Source of the DNA: Clostridiales bacterium
GTDB taxonomy: Bacteria; Bacillota; Clostridia; Christensenellales; Pumilibacteraceae
Reading direction: 5' to 3'
Assembly (NCBI GenBank): GCA_015055625.1
Contig: SVHU01000007.1
Location: 1 to 64,000, forward strand
DNA: 64,000 nt
Each line of letters begins with the position of its first letter. Positions within the stretch are counted from its first letter, which is position 1. The position numbers were made by a program, and so were the translations under genes. Shown piece by piece: positions 46,688-56,262 of this stretch. The notes beneath the pieces are model-generated. The model searched no databases and was not told the DNA's origin. It worked only from the letters and a program-made list of their open reading frames with translations.

Positions 46688-47782
46688 ATGATACTACAAG
46701 AAGTTGTTTTGAATAATTTTAGAAATTACACGTTACAAACCGTACGCCTAAGCGAGGGAACTAACGTGTTTTTCGGCAACAACGCGCAAGGAAAAACCAA
46801 TTTTTTGGAGAGTGTGCGCTATATGAGTATCGGCAAGAGCATGCGCACAAGCAGAGAAAAAGAGCTTATTAAGTGGAATGAGGACTGCGCAAGAGTTAAA
46901 GCTACTGTTCAAAACGGAAATGTTACAAAGCGTTTGGATATAATTTTGCCTCAGCAAAAGAGCAAAACAGTAAAGATAAACAGCGTACCTATCACTAAAA
47001 TGGGTGAGCTTATGGGCGTTGTTGCTACGGTATTATTTTCTCCCGACGAGATAGGAATAATAAAAAACGCGCCTAGCGATAGACGTAGATTTATAGATAT
47101 TTCGCTTTGTCAGCTCTCAAAAGCGTATTTTTACGCGCTCAACCGTTATAACAAGATATTGCTTCAAAGAAACACTTTGCTCAAAAGCGGTAGAGCGGAC
47201 GAAAATTCGCTTGCCGTGTGGGATCTCCAGCTTGTGGGAGAGGGGGCAAGAATAGCAAAAAGCAGAGCAGGTTTTGTTAAAAGATTGGAAAAACTTGCTT
47301 GCGATAATCACGCGTACTTGTCTTCTGATAAAGAAAGATTGACCTTGGAATACGAGGGTTTTTCGGGTGAGAGTAACGAGGAAATTTCTCAGAAAATGTT
47401 AGATGCGTTAAAGGCGGATAGAGAAAGAGATCTTAAGCAAGGTTATACGCATAGCGGAATACAAACGGATGACTTAAAGGTTTCTGTAAACGGAACTGAT
47501 ATCAGAAAATTCGGATCTCAAGGTCAACAGCGTACCGCTGCGCTTTCGCTAAAAATGGCAGAAGTTGACTTGTATTTTCAGGAAAAAGACGAATATCCAA
47601 TACTCTTGTTAGACGACGTGTTCAGCGAGCTTGATAAAACTCGTCAGGAGCGTCTTTTGCATAAGATACAAGGTATTCAGACCATAATTACGTGCACGCA
47701 TTTTGAGTTTTCGGATATAGAAAATATACGTTACTTTAAGGTAAATAATGGAACTGTGGAATATATCGAAAACGAGAATTAA
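46688..47782 (+). CDS. recF: DNA replication and repair protein RecF
   Basis: The protein has 364 residues. It is an SMC/Rad50-like ATPase with Walker A GNNAQGKTN, signature SQGQQRTAALSLKMAE and Walker B ILLLDDVFSELD. RecF loads RecA at gapped DNA with RecO and RecR. In most Firmicutes it follows dnaA-dnaN-yaaA; here it stands alone with its own apparently leaderless promoter, 32 kb from gyrB. Confidence 0.95.
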   Translation: MILQEVVLNNFRNYTLQTVRLSEGTNVFFGNNAQGKTNFLESVRYMSIGKSMRTSREKELIKWNEDCARVKATVQNGNVTKRLDIILPQQKSKTVKINSVPITKMGELMGVVATVLFSPDEIGIIKNAPSDRRRFIDISLCQLSKAYFYALNRYNKILLQRNTLLKSGRADENSLAVWDLQLVGEGARIAKSRAGFVKRLEKLACDNHAYLSSDKERLTLEYEGFSGESNEEISQKMLDALKADRERDLKQGYTHSGIQTDDLKVSVNGTDIRKFGSQGQQRTAALSLKMAEVDLYFQEKDEYPILLLDDVFSELDKTRQERLLHKIQGIQTIITCTHFEFSDIENIRYFKVNNGTVEYIENEN

Positions 47783-47802
47783 ATATATTAAAAAAACGAT
47801 GA

Positions 47803-47831
47803 GAAGTTGCTTGATAAAAAGCAACTTTTTT
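47803..47831 (+). terminator. Terminator after recF
   Basis: AGAAGTTGCTT/AAGCAACTTTTTT hairpin with a T-tract. Confidence 0.85.
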
Positions 47832-47853
47832 CTTTGGAATTTTTTCAAAAGTA

Positions 47854-47883
47854 TTGACAAAATTATATATATGGGGGTATACT
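47854..47883 (+). promoter_or_regulatory. Promoter of the ABC exporter pair
   Basis: TTGACA (47854-47859), an 18-bp spacer and TATACT (47878-47883). Confidence 0.8.
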
Positions 47884-47934
47884 TAAAAAAGGGATTTGAT
47901 TTGCAATAATATGATTGCTGGGGAGGAAATGCCT

Positions 47935-49791
47935 ATGAGCGCAAAGAAGAAAAAGGGAGGAATAGGACGAAGCTTTAAGTATTATAAGCCGGAAATGCCT
48001 GTTACCGTTATTTTCTATATATTATTACTGGTATTTACATTGACGCAACAACTTGTAAATCAAGCTACACAGCTTGTTTTGGACAAGGTTTTTACGCCTA
48101 TGCTTGGCGGTGAGGTAAAAGAAGGAAGTTCGAGCGTATTCTATTTTTTGATAGAGGGTTTTGAGCCTAATGATTATACGGGAATATTGCTTACGTTAAC
48201 GTTTACGATAGTGGTAGTATGTTTTATAAACTATCTTGCGCATTACGTTCGTTGGAATTTGTACCACAACTCAATGTTCAAAGCAATGACGCGCAACTCC
48301 TCGGCAGGTTTTAGACACTTTTTAGACCAAGCCCCGTCTGTTGTGGATAGATATAAATCGGGCGAAATCTTTAATTTCCTTAACGGCGACGTTGAAAGCG
48401 TAAGAAGACTATATCTTGTATTTACTCCCCATCTTATAGAGCGTGTAATATCCATTTTAATTGGCGTATATTTTATTATGCGTATCAATCTTTACATAGC
48501 AATTCCGCCCATGATCGTGGGAATTGTCGCCTTTTTTACGGCAAAGGAATTTAATAAGCGCACACGTAAAAAGTTTGACGAAATAAGAAATTCTAACGCA
48601 AACTTAAACACTTGTATTCAAGAAAATATAAATGGAGTAAGAGTTGTTCGTTCTTTTGCAACCGAAAAGGACGAGATGAAAAAGTTTGATAAAAGGAGCA
48701 CCGATTTTAGAGATAAGCACGTAGAGCTTGCTAAACTTCAGGGTAAGTTCGGTATCGCGTTTGCAGTAATCGGCCTTATGGTAAACCTGTTAAGCATCGT
48801 TTTGGGTGTGCTTGTAGCAAACCTTGGCGGAGGAATGACGGTAGGCGAGTTTAACCTTTTCATAACCAATGCAAGCGCTATAAATATGCAAATAATAATG
48901 CTTGCAAATATGGTTGGAAATCTTCAAAATTCATTGGTTGGAGGCAATAGACAGCTTGACTTTATTGATGAGCCTTTGGGGATAGATAACGTGCAAAATC
49001 CCGAAAAGGTGGGCGATAAACCTAATCTTGAGTTTAAGGACGTATCGCTAACTTTGCGTGGAAGAAACGTGCTTGATGGTATTAATTTCTCCATACCGTA
49101 TGGCTCTAAAGTGGGCATAATGGGAAAAACTGGAAGCGGAAAAACGCTTATCATGAAACTTATGAACCGCTTTTATGATACGAGCGACGGCGAGTTTTTG
49201 ATAGACGGAAAGAACGTAAAAGAGTATGACGTAGAAAGCGTAAGAGCGATGAATTCGTACGTTATACAAGACGTGTTCTTATTCTCCGAAACATTGAATT
49301 CCAACATTGCATATTTTGATGGAAACGATAAAAATACCGACAAGATAATACATTCGTCAAAAACGGCGTGCGTAGACGATTTTGTAGACTCGCTTTCCGA
49401 CGGATACGAAACGATTGTAGGAGAGAAAGGTTTAGGACTTTCCGGTGGTCAAAAACAGCGTGTATCCATTGCAAGAGCGCTTTATAAAGACGCGCCCATA
49501 ATGTTGTTAGACGACTGTACGTCTGCGCTTGACTATGAAACTGAAAAGAAGATTATTGCAAACATTAAAGAGCAGTATCAGGACAAGACGGTAATCATTG
49601 CGACGCACAGAGCAACGTCCGTAACGTTCTGCGATACGATAATCTTTTTAGAGGACGGCAAGATTGCCGAGATGGGAAGCCCTGAAGAACTCATTGCAAA
49701 ACAGGGCAAGTATTACGAAATTCTAACTACGCAAGAAAAGCTTTCCAATGGCGAAACGGAAATGCCTTCCGCGTCAAAAACGGGGGTGTAG
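47935..49791 (+). CDS. ABC exporter half-transporter with degenerate catalytic site
   Basis: The protein has 618 residues. The membrane domain (residues ~25-340) is followed by an ATPase domain: Walker A GKTGSGKT, signature LSGGQKQR, Walker B IMLLDDCTSAL, H-loop ATHRAT. Asp replaces the catalytic Glu after Walker B, as in the non-hydrolysing half of heterodimeric exporters. The start at 47935 is 8 nt after GGGGAGG; earlier in-frame codons are too close. It should form a heterodimer with the next gene product and export a drug or lipid-like substrate. Confidence 0.92.
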   Translation: MSAKKKKGGIGRSFKYYKPEMPVTVIFYILLLVFTLTQQLVNQATQLVLDKVFTPMLGGEVKEGSSSVFYFLIEGFEPNDYTGILLTLTFTIVVVCFINYLAHYVRWNLYHNSMFKAMTRNSSAGFRHFLDQAPSVVDRYKSGEIFNFLNGDVESVRRLYLVFTPHLIERVISILIGVYFIMRINLYIAIPPMIVGIVAFFTAKEFNKRTRKKFDEIRNSNANLNTCIQENINGVRVVRSFATEKDEMKKFDKRSTDFRDKHVELAKLQGKFGIAFAVIGLMVNLLSIVLGVLVANLGGGMTVGEFNLFITNASAINMQIIMLANMVGNLQNSLVGGNRQLDFIDEPLGIDNVQNPEKVGDKPNLEFKDVSLTLRGRNVLDGINFSIPYGSKVGIMGKTGSGKTLIMKLMNRFYDTSDGEFLIDGKNVKEYDVESVRAMNSYVIQDVFLFSETLNSNIAYFDGNDKNTDKIIHSSKTACVDDFVDSLSDGYETIVGEKGLGLSGGQKQRVSIARALYKDAPIMLLDDCTSALDYETEKKIIANIKEQYQDKTVIIATHRATSVTFCDTIIFLEDGKIAEMGSPEELIAKQGKYYEILTTQEKLSNGETEMPSASKTGV

Positions 49792-49792
49792 T

Positions 49793-51610
49793 ATGGCTAA
49801 GAGAAACAGATATTACGAAGACGAGAAAACTCGTAAGATAGACAAAAAAGCAGTAAAACGCGCTCTTAGATTTGCTATTCCGTATAAAGCTCTTATAATA
49901 AAGATATTTATCGCAATGTTTATTATGAGCTTTATAGCCTTGCTTCCCACCAGAATACTTGCAATAATCGTAGACAACGTAATAACGGCTAAGGGAATAG
50001 AATTTTTCGGCGTGAAAATTGATTGGGTTGCGCTTGCTATTATGCTTGTGGGGGCGTATGCTTTAGCCGAGGGTAGTAATGCGGTGTTTTCGTACTTTAG
50101 AACTAAAATGATGGCAAAAGTAGGACACAGCATAGTACACGATATGCGACACGCTGTATACGAGAGATTGCAGTTGCTTGCTTTCGATTATTACGATAGT
50201 CGACCAAACGGTAAGATTTTGGTGCGTGCAACAACATATTTAGACGAGCTTGCAACAGTATATTCTTCGGGTGTGGTGTCTATTATTGTAGACGTGTTCA
50301 AGATAATTTTTATAGTAGTATGGTTAATGCTGGTTGACTTTTTACTTGCGTTAGTAATTATTGCAAGCGTAATACCGATGATGGTGCTACTTACGGCAAT
50401 AAGAACCGCAGTTGCAAGACGCAGAAGAAAGTACAGAGAAAAGAACAGTAACCGAACTGCTTACATAGCCGAGAGTATTCAAGGTCAACTGGTAACTAAT
50501 GCGTTTAACCGTAAAGATAAGAATATGGAAATATTCAAAGACCTTGATAACCAAAGAAGAAAGGCTTGGACGAGAATTTTTAGGGTTAACGAGCTTACAA
50601 TGCCGGTAATGACGGGTATGTTCAGACTGGGCATAACAGTTGTTTATTGGGTGGCATTCTTCCTTATATCTGGAGGAATTAGCTCCATAACGCCGGGATT
50701 GTTGGTGAGTTTCATAAGTTATAGCTCTATGCTTCCTATGCCCCTTAACAACATTTCTTCTCAGCTTCAAGAAGTTATGAACGCCGTGGCAAACCTAGAG
50801 AGCGTTATGGATGTGCTTCAAACTGAGCCTACTGTAAAGGATAAGGAAAATGCGGAGGAAATGCCCGAGATTGTGGGTGACGTTAAGTTTGATCACGTGT
50901 GCTTTGGATATGAGAAAGGTCAAGTTGTGCTTGCAGACGTAAACTTTGAGGTTCCTGCAGGAAAAACGGTGGCACTCGTTGGGCCTACGGGGTCGGGAAA
51001 GACGAGCATAGTAAATCTTATTAATCGCTTTTATAACGTAAATGAGGGAGCGGTACTTATAGACGGTAGAGATATATCCGACTACACGTTATATTCGCTT
51101 CGTAGACAAATAGGCGTTATGATGCAAGATAGCTTTATCTTTAGCGGAACGATTATTGAAAATATTCGATACGGAAGACAAGATAAGACGGACGAAGAGT
51201 GTATAGAGGCTGCAAAACTTGTGGGAGCTCATGACTTTATTTCCGCGCTTCCCAACGGATATTATACCGAAACGATAGAGCAAGGAGGTAGACTTTCTAC
51301 CGGTCAGCGTCAGCTTATATCTTTTGCTAGAGTTCTACTCATAGATCCTAAAATTTTAATTTTGGACGAAGCTACCGCGTCTATTGATAGTGAAAGCGAA
51401 GAACTTATTCAAAAGGCTTTAGAAGTCGTTTGCAATGGAAGAACAAGCTTTGTTGTGGCGCACAGACTGTCTACGATAAAGAATGCGGATTGTATATTCT
51501 ATATTTCAAACCACACGATAGCCGAAGCTGGTACACATGAGAGTTTGATGGACGAAAGAGGATTGTATTACGACCTAGTTTCCTCATCTAAAACCAATGT
51601 ACTAAAATAG
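49793..51610 (+). CDS. ABC exporter half-transporter, catalytic partner
   Basis: The protein has 605 residues. The membrane domain is followed by an ATPase domain with Walker A GPTGSGKT, Walker B ILILDEATASID (catalytic Glu present) and H-loop VAHRLST. The signature is LSTGQRQ rather than LSGGQ. It complements the degenerate site of its partner. The start lies 1 bp after the upstream stop, with GGGGGTG as the likely ribosome site. Confidence 0.93.
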   Translation: MAKRNRYYEDEKTRKIDKKAVKRALRFAIPYKALIIKIFIAMFIMSFIALLPTRILAIIVDNVITAKGIEFFGVKIDWVALAIMLVGAYALAEGSNAVFSYFRTKMMAKVGHSIVHDMRHAVYERLQLLAFDYYDSRPNGKILVRATTYLDELATVYSSGVVSIIVDVFKIIFIVVWLMLVDFLLALVIIASVIPMMVLLTAIRTAVARRRRKYREKNSNRTAYIAESIQGQLVTNAFNRKDKNMEIFKDLDNQRRKAWTRIFRVNELTMPVMTGMFRLGITVVYWVAFFLISGGISSITPGLLVSFISYSSMLPMPLNNISSQLQEVMNAVANLESVMDVLQTEPTVKDKENAEEMPEIVGDVKFDHVCFGYEKGQVVLADVNFEVPAGKTVALVGPTGSGKTSIVNLINRFYNVNEGAVLIDGRDISDYTLYSLRRQIGVMMQDSFIFSGTIIENIRYGRQDKTDEECIEAAKLVGAHDFISALPNGYYTETIEQGGRLSTGQRQLISFARVLLIDPKILILDEATASIDSESEELIQKALEVVCNGRTSFVVAHRLSTIKNADCIFYISNHTIAEAGTHESLMDERGLYYDLVSSSKTNVLK

Positions 51611-51617
51611 TAAAAGA

Positions 51618-51655
51618 AGAACGTCGTATTAAATAAGATAACGACGTTCTTTTTT
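51618..51655 (+). terminator. Terminator after the ABC exporter pair
   Basis: AGAACGTCGT/ACGACGTTCT arms plus T6. An ATACGTGT variant of the recurrent palindrome follows at 51661. Confidence 0.9.
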
Positions 51656-51762
51656 ACTGCATACGTGTGATTGATTTTTTTACAATAAACGTTTTATAAC
51701 AGAGTATAAGATATTTGTTTTTAGTCGATAATCAAACTAAAAAAGATACGGGAGTGTAAAAC

Positions 51763-52365
51763 GTGGTAACATATATACTTGGTAATAGTATTAAAAAACG
51801 CGCGCAGTTTTCAAAGATTAATAATGAAGAAGAGCTTTACATTGATGATATGCATATAGCGTGCGATATAGTTAGTAAAGGTATTTATTATTATGCAGTA
51901 GAGGGTAGACTTTTTAAAAATATGAGAGCGTGTGATTTTGTTGCCTACTCACGCTCGCTTTTCGATGCGCAAGCAACTAATATAAAGCACCTAAAAAGAA
52001 TAATGAAAGCAGTTGGGTATAATGGGCTAATTAGTAAAAAGCTAAGCAAAGTTAGCGATATCGATTACCTAAAAATATTGGTTGCATCTAAAATAAAAGA
52101 TACAACCCGTGCTATCTATTTTAATTTGGATGAATGGAAGTATACTGCAAAAAACGCTGAGCGCATGAAAAAACTGTTTAGTGGACTTTCCGAGCTTTCT
52201 GTGTTTGCTCTTGTGTCAGATATTAGGTTTGCATCTGGTGGAAACGACGTGCTATATCTTACGTCAGCTCACGATTTAGTTCTTCTAGACGGAGAATTTA
52301 GGCGCATAAAAACTAGCAAGCGCAGGGTTCTTTCTATGCTAAAGTGCGAAAATAGCATAACGTAA
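51763..52365 (+). CDS. Unknown protein resembling a degenerate ABC ATPase
   Basis: The protein has 200 residues, with a GTG start and GGGAG site. No known family is certain. From residue 48 the order of segments follows the second half of an ABC ATPase: EGRLFKNMRACDFVAYSRSL resembles the P-N-M-T region, SKKLSKVSDIDYLKILVASK the signature and helix, AIYFNLDEW the Walker B strand, and FALVSDIR the H-loop strand. Walker A, LSGGQ and the H-loop histidine are absent. It lies downstream of the ABC exporter pair but beyond their terminator. Confidence 0.7.
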   Translation: MVTYILGNSIKKRAQFSKINNEEELYIDDMHIACDIVSKGIYYYAVEGRLFKNMRACDFVAYSRSLFDAQATNIKHLKRIMKAVGYNGLISKKLSKVSDIDYLKILVASKIKDTTRAIYFNLDEWKYTAKNAERMKKLFSGLSELSVFALVSDIRFASGGNDVLYLTSAHDLVLLDGEFRRIKTSKRRVLSMLKCENSIT

Positions 52366-52430
52366 GAGATGTTTTCTTGGCTATTTATAAAGGGACAGAA
52401 TATTTTTTGTCTTTTACATACGCGTATTAA

Positions 52431-52459
52431 TTGCGTTGTTTTAAGTTTTGTAGTATAAT
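52431..52459 (+). promoter_or_regulatory. walJ promoter, predicted leaderless
   Basis: TTGCGT (52431-52436), a 17-bp spacer and TATAAT (52454-52459), then 6 nt to the ATG at 52466. Confidence 0.7.
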
Positions 52460-52465
52460 GTTTGT

Positions 52466-53254
52466 ATGGGACTTAAAATTTGCGTGCTCGGCAGTGGCAG
52501 TAAAGGTAACTGCACATGTGTTTGGAGCGAAAAAACAGCATTGCTTATAGACGTTGGACTATCGCTGAGCCGTATTGAAAAATGCCTCAGTCTTTTTGGA
52601 ATTGATCCGTATTCTATAACGATTTTACTTACCCATACTCACACCGATCATGTTAGTGGATTGGAAAAGTTTGTAAAAAAATACAATAACGAGGTGTACG
52701 TTCAGGACGTTTCGTACTATACGCTATTCGATAAATGTAATATATATACGGGAAATGTGTGTAGATTTACTGGATCTGAGTTCTTTGTGGGTGATATTAC
52801 CGTAGTCCCCGAAAAACTGTCGCACGACGTGCCGTGCGTAGGATATTCGCTTGTATGTAATGGTAAAAAGATATCTTTTGCAACAGATACAGGCAAGCTT
52901 ACCGACAGGACTGTAACAAGATTTTCGGACGCCGATTTGGTGGTTTTAGAGAGCAATCACGACGAAGATATGCTAAGGAATAGTACCAAGTACAGCGCAT
53001 TTTTGAAACAGCGTATATTGTCTGATCGTGGTCATTTATCTAATGCAACAGCTTCGGATTGCGCTGTAAAATTAGCAATGAGCGGAGTAAGGCAGTTTAT
53101 TTTGGCGCATCTTTCTCAAGAAAATAACATCCCCGAGCTTGCTTTTGCAACTGTACGCGATAAGCTTTCTCAGCATGGATATATAGAGGGTAAGGACGTT
53201 TGTATTGAGGTTGCGCTTCAAGAAAGAATGAGCGGGCTTTTCGAGATAAAGTGA
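52466..53254 (+). CDS. walJ: Metallo-beta-lactamase-fold hydrolase, WalJ/YycJ type
   Basis: The protein has 262 residues. The N-terminal VLGSGSKGNCT and the metal motif THTHTDH, with later SHDVP, FATDTGKL, ESNHDE and LAHLSQENN, match the YycJ/WalJ family, which act as 5'-3' exonuclease-like enzymes in Firmicutes. In Bacillus the gene closes the walRKHIJ operon and lies near rlmH; here walRK are absent but rlmH is 2 kb away. Confidence 0.88.
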   Translation: MGLKICVLGSGSKGNCTCVWSEKTALLIDVGLSLSRIEKCLSLFGIDPYSITILLTHTHTDHVSGLEKFVKKYNNEVYVQDVSYYTLFDKCNIYTGNVCRFTGSEFFVGDITVVPEKLSHDVPCVGYSLVCNGKKISFATDTGKLTDRTVTRFSDADLVVLESNHDEDMLRNSTKYSAFLKQRILSDRGHLSNATASDCAVKLAMSGVRQFILAHLSQENNIPELAFATVRDKLSQHGYIEGKDVCIEVALQERMSGLFEIK

Positions 53255-53261
53255 GGCGCGT

Positions 53262-54134
53262 ATGAAAAAATTCTTTTCCTCTTCCTTGATATGGATTGCG
53301 TCTATTGTTTCTATACTTTTAGTTCAATTCGTAGGATCGTTAGTATTACTTGCAGTCCCGCCGTCAGCAGCAATGGCAGTACAATATATCGTTATGGCTT
53401 TAGTACAGGTTGCAAACGTTTTGATTGTTGTTACAACCAGAAGAAAGCTTAACTTTGTTTCGCCGTATATGCCTAAACGTCCATCGTTTATAACAGCGGT
53501 AAAAAGCGTGGCTTTAGGCGCGCTTACGTTTGTGGGAATGTACCTAGTTTCGCAATACGTATTCGTGTTTTTGGTTTATATTGGCGTTAGAGCGTCATAT
53601 TTAGATATAAGCGGTTGGTATGTTGTTCTTGCAGTATTAACTACTGTTATACTTGCGCCGATTGGCGAAGAAGCAGTGTTTAGATGTTCTCTAACCTACG
53701 GATTTAATTTTGGTAAAACCTACGTTGCAGTAATATTGAGCGCGCTTGCGTTTGCTCTTATGCATATGTCGCCAATGCAAACGTTTTATCAGTTTGCACT
53801 TGGCATAGTGCTTGGAATACTTATAGTGCGTACTCAAAACGATGTTTACCCAATTATTGCGCACGCAACTAGCAACTTGTTAGTTATAGTGTTGTCGTTT
53901 ATTCCTCTTCCAGCTATTCCGTTATGTAATCCTCTTACTGTTATTATTGCTGTGTTAGTACTTGCGTTGTGTGCTATGCTAGTATTAATAATTATGAAAA
54001 GTATTCCAAAACGTGAAGAGTGCGTAACGGTCGAAATAGTTAAGGAGAGTAATTCAGAAAGATCATTAGCTATATTTGCGTGTGTTCTAGGCGCGGTAAT
54101 TTGCCTTGTTTTTTGGATATCCTCATTCTTTTAA
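53262..54134 (+). CDS. CPBP-family intramembrane metalloprotease (first copy)
   Basis: The protein has 290 residues with about eight hydrophobic helices. The CPBP/Abi catalytic motifs are present: IGEEAVFR (EExxxR), ALMHM and IAHATSN (HxxxN). Members process prenylated proteins, anchor bacteriocin immunity or have unknown targets. It starts 7 bp after walJ with GTGAGG and precedes a second CPBP gene. Confidence 0.88.
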   Translation: MKKFFSSSLIWIASIVSILLVQFVGSLVLLAVPPSAAMAVQYIVMALVQVANVLIVVTTRRKLNFVSPYMPKRPSFITAVKSVALGALTFVGMYLVSQYVFVFLVYIGVRASYLDISGWYVVLAVLTTVILAPIGEEAVFRCSLTYGFNFGKTYVAVILSALAFALMHMSPMQTFYQFALGIVLGILIVRTQNDVYPIIAHATSNLLVIVLSFIPLPAIPLCNPLTVIIAVLVLALCAMLVLIIMKSIPKREECVTVEIVKESNSERSLAIFACVLGAVICLVFWISSFF

Positions 54135-54143
54135 GGAGTTAGT

Positions 54144-55253
54144 ATGGAAAAAGTTTCTCAAAACAATAATTTGCTTGAAAGTAAGCAAAAACTCGTGCGC
54201 GCAGGCGGTCTTATACTGTTTATAGGCGCGTGTGGCTTATGTGTAGCAAGAATTGTAAGCTATTTTTTATCGATGTACGCTTTTACGTCTGTTGATATAG
54301 TTACCGCGGAAATGACGCTTGACGTAATATTTACATTAATGGTGCAAGTCTTGTTTCTTTTAGGTGCGCCTTTTATCGTTTATAAACTGTACTTAAAGGG
54401 AAAAACATCTAAATTTCTTAGCGTTTCTAACGTTCGCCCGGTAAGTGTTAAGGTGTGTTTGATTGCAATATTAGTGGGAGTGCTTGCTCCTGTTATGTCT
54501 ATGCTAATAAATTATATTGTAAACGTTGTTTTTCTTTCTATTGGCATAGCATTACCATCGTCAACAATAATTTTGCCCGAAAATTTTAACTTTGGAGTGT
54601 TACTTCTTAATATTCTTCTTACCGCAATCTTACCTGGTATTTGTGAGGAAATCTTTAACCGAGGAATAGTTTTGTCGGGGCTTCGTAGCGTGTTTAGTGA
54701 TTGGGTTGTAATTCTTTTGGGAGGACTTGTATTCGGACTTTTCCACCAATACATTTTCCAAACCTTCTATACGGCGGCGTTTGGTATGGTGCTTGTTTAT
54801 ATCTCGCTAAAAACAAAATCAATACTTCCTGCAATGATTATACACTTTACAAACAACTTTGTGGCGGTTATCGGCGATTTTGCAACTTTTTATGGATGTG
54901 AGTTTTTCTCAATACAAAATTTACTTGCAAAAGTGAATAACGTTATAGCTTTGATTGCACTTCTTATTGTGGGCGTAGCTTTGTTTGGTCTTGCTGTTTA
55001 TCTTCTTATAAAAGTACACAAGTACGACTCGAATAAAAAATTGATCAATAATCTTATAAAAGAGGGTAAATTCCCTGAGGAAGTAGCAAAAAGCAAACAC
55101 GTTAACGTAGCAGGTGTTACAGTTTTAGGTGGTCCGCTTGGCGACGTTGTATATTATAAACCAACGTTAAAAGATACTATTTTATATTGGGGAGCATTTG
55201 CTGTTGCATTGTTTACAACACTTGTAACGCTTTTTGCGCAGATGATACGATGA
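54144..55253 (+). CDS. CPBP-family intramembrane metalloprotease (second copy)
   Basis: The protein has 369 residues, longer than its neighbour by a hydrophilic loop near the C-terminus (residues ~290-340) and a last membrane helix. Motifs: CEEIFNRG (EExxxR), GLFHQ and MIIHFTNN (HxxxN). RBS AAGGAG. The stop overlaps the rlmH start by 4 bp, so walJ, the two proteases and rlmH form one unit. Confidence 0.88.
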   Translation: MEKVSQNNNLLESKQKLVRAGGLILFIGACGLCVARIVSYFLSMYAFTSVDIVTAEMTLDVIFTLMVQVLFLLGAPFIVYKLYLKGKTSKFLSVSNVRPVSVKVCLIAILVGVLAPVMSMLINYIVNVVFLSIGIALPSSTIILPENFNFGVLLLNILLTAILPGICEEIFNRGIVLSGLRSVFSDWVVILLGGLVFGLFHQYIFQTFYTAAFGMVLVYISLKTKSILPAMIIHFTNNFVAVIGDFATFYGCEFFSIQNLLAKVNNVIALIALLIVGVALFGLAVYLLIKVHKYDSNKKLINNLIKEGKFPEEVAKSKHVNVAGVTVLGGPLGDVVYYKPTLKDTILYWGAFAVALFTTLVTLFAQMIR

Positions 55254-55702
55254 AAAAGGTCAATATCGTTTGCGTAGGCAAACTTAAAGAACAGTACCTG
55301 AAAGACGGTATAGCGGAGTATACTAAGCGATTGTCGCGTTATGCGTCTGTTGTCGTAAAAGAAATCCCCGATTTTGCAACCGATGACGATACGTGTATTG
55401 AAAGGGAAAGCACTCTTATTCTTTCCGCGCTAAAGGGGTACGTGATAGTTTTAGATATAGGCGGTAAACAGCTTACAAGCAAAGAGCTTGCGCAAAGCGT
55501 GGATAAAGCTTTTGTAACAAATAGCGAATTAACTTTCGTTATTGGAGGATCTAAGGGATTTGACGATAGAGTAAGACAAAAGGCGAATTTAACGCTGTCT
55601 TTTGGCAAGGTAACCTTTCCTCATCAACTTGTCCGCCTGATGTTGTTTGAACAAATATATCGCTCGTTTTGCATAGTGGAAGGAACGCCTTATCACAAAT
55701 AA
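55250..55702 (+). CDS. rlmH: 23S rRNA pseudouridine-1915 N3-methyltransferase RlmH
   Basis: The protein has 150 residues of the SPOUT class. The trefoil-knot SAM-binding segments are FVIGGSKGFDD and FPHQLVRLMLFEQIYRS, and the C-terminus ends in GTPYHK, the conserved RlmH tail. The start at 55250 overlaps the upstream stop; the family similarity begins exactly there. Confidence 0.96.
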   Translation: MKKVNIVCVGKLKEQYLKDGIAEYTKRLSRYASVVVKEIPDFATDDDTCIERESTLILSALKGYVIVLDIGGKQLTSKELAQSVDKAFVTNSELTFVIGGSKGFDDRVRQKANLTLSFGKVTFPHQLVRLMLFEQIYRSFCIVEGTPYHK

Positions 55703-55720
55703 AAAAAACGTAAAACTTGC

Positions 55721-55728
55721 ATACGTAT
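55721..55728. repeat. ATACGTAT palindrome element
   Basis: Context GCATACGTATGAGTAAAAAT, between rlmH and tadA. Confidence 0.6.
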
Positions 55729-55759
55729 GAGTAAAAATCAAACATAAGAGAGGATAGAT

Positions 55760-56233
55760 ATGACGGAAACCGAGATAATGCTCGAGTGCATCAAAGAAGC
55801 TAAAAAGTGCAAGCGATACGGCGACGTCCCCGTTGGCGCGGTTGTTGTAAAGGACGGCGAGATTATATCACGCGCTCACAACGAAAGAGAGAAGACGAAC
55901 AGAGCAACAGCGCATGCGGAAGTTTTGGCGATAGACAGGGCGAGCAAAGTGCTTAATAATTGGAATTTGTCGGGTTGTGAGCTTTACGTAACGTTAGAGC
56001 CTTGCGTAATGTGTAGCGGAGCGATAATATCTTCGCGTATATCTAAAGTAATATTTGGTGCGTATGACAAGCGTTTTGGCTGTTGCGGAACGCTTTATAA
56101 CCTGCTTAATGATAGGTTTAATCATAGAGCTCCTACGCATGGTGGCGTTCTTATAAACGAGTGTGAAGCGCTTTTGAAGAGTTTTTTTGGCGAAATAAGA
56201 AAAAACAAGGATAAAACGAGTGCTGATAAATAA
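55760..56233 (+). CDS. tadA: tRNA adenosine(34) deaminase
   Basis: The protein has 157 residues. Zinc-dependent deaminase motifs HAEVLAI and PCVMCSGA are present, with the RVxxVIFGAYD-like segment ISKVIFGAYDKRFG typical of TadA. It converts A34 to inosine in tRNA-Arg(ACG). RBS GAGAGG. In Bacillus it also lies near the origin. Confidence 0.95.
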   Translation: MTETEIMLECIKEAKKCKRYGDVPVGAVVVKDGEIISRAHNEREKTNRATAHAEVLAIDRASKVLNNWNLSGCELYVTLEPCVMCSGAIISSRISKVIFGAYDKRFGCCGTLYNLLNDRFNHRAPTHGGVLINECEALLKSFFGEIRKNKDKTSADK

Positions 56234-56239
56234 AAAAAT

Positions 56240-56262
56240 AACGGCTTTAGCCGTCTTTGTCT
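56240..56262 (+). terminator. Small terminator after tadA
   Basis: ACGGC-TTTA-GCCGT hairpin followed by TTTGTCTT. Confidence 0.65.

Noticed and set aside
47935-49791. Loss-of-function mutation in the first ABC exporter half (Asp for catalytic Glu)
   Set aside because: A degenerate site in one half is normal for heterodimeric exporters, and the partner keeps the Glu.
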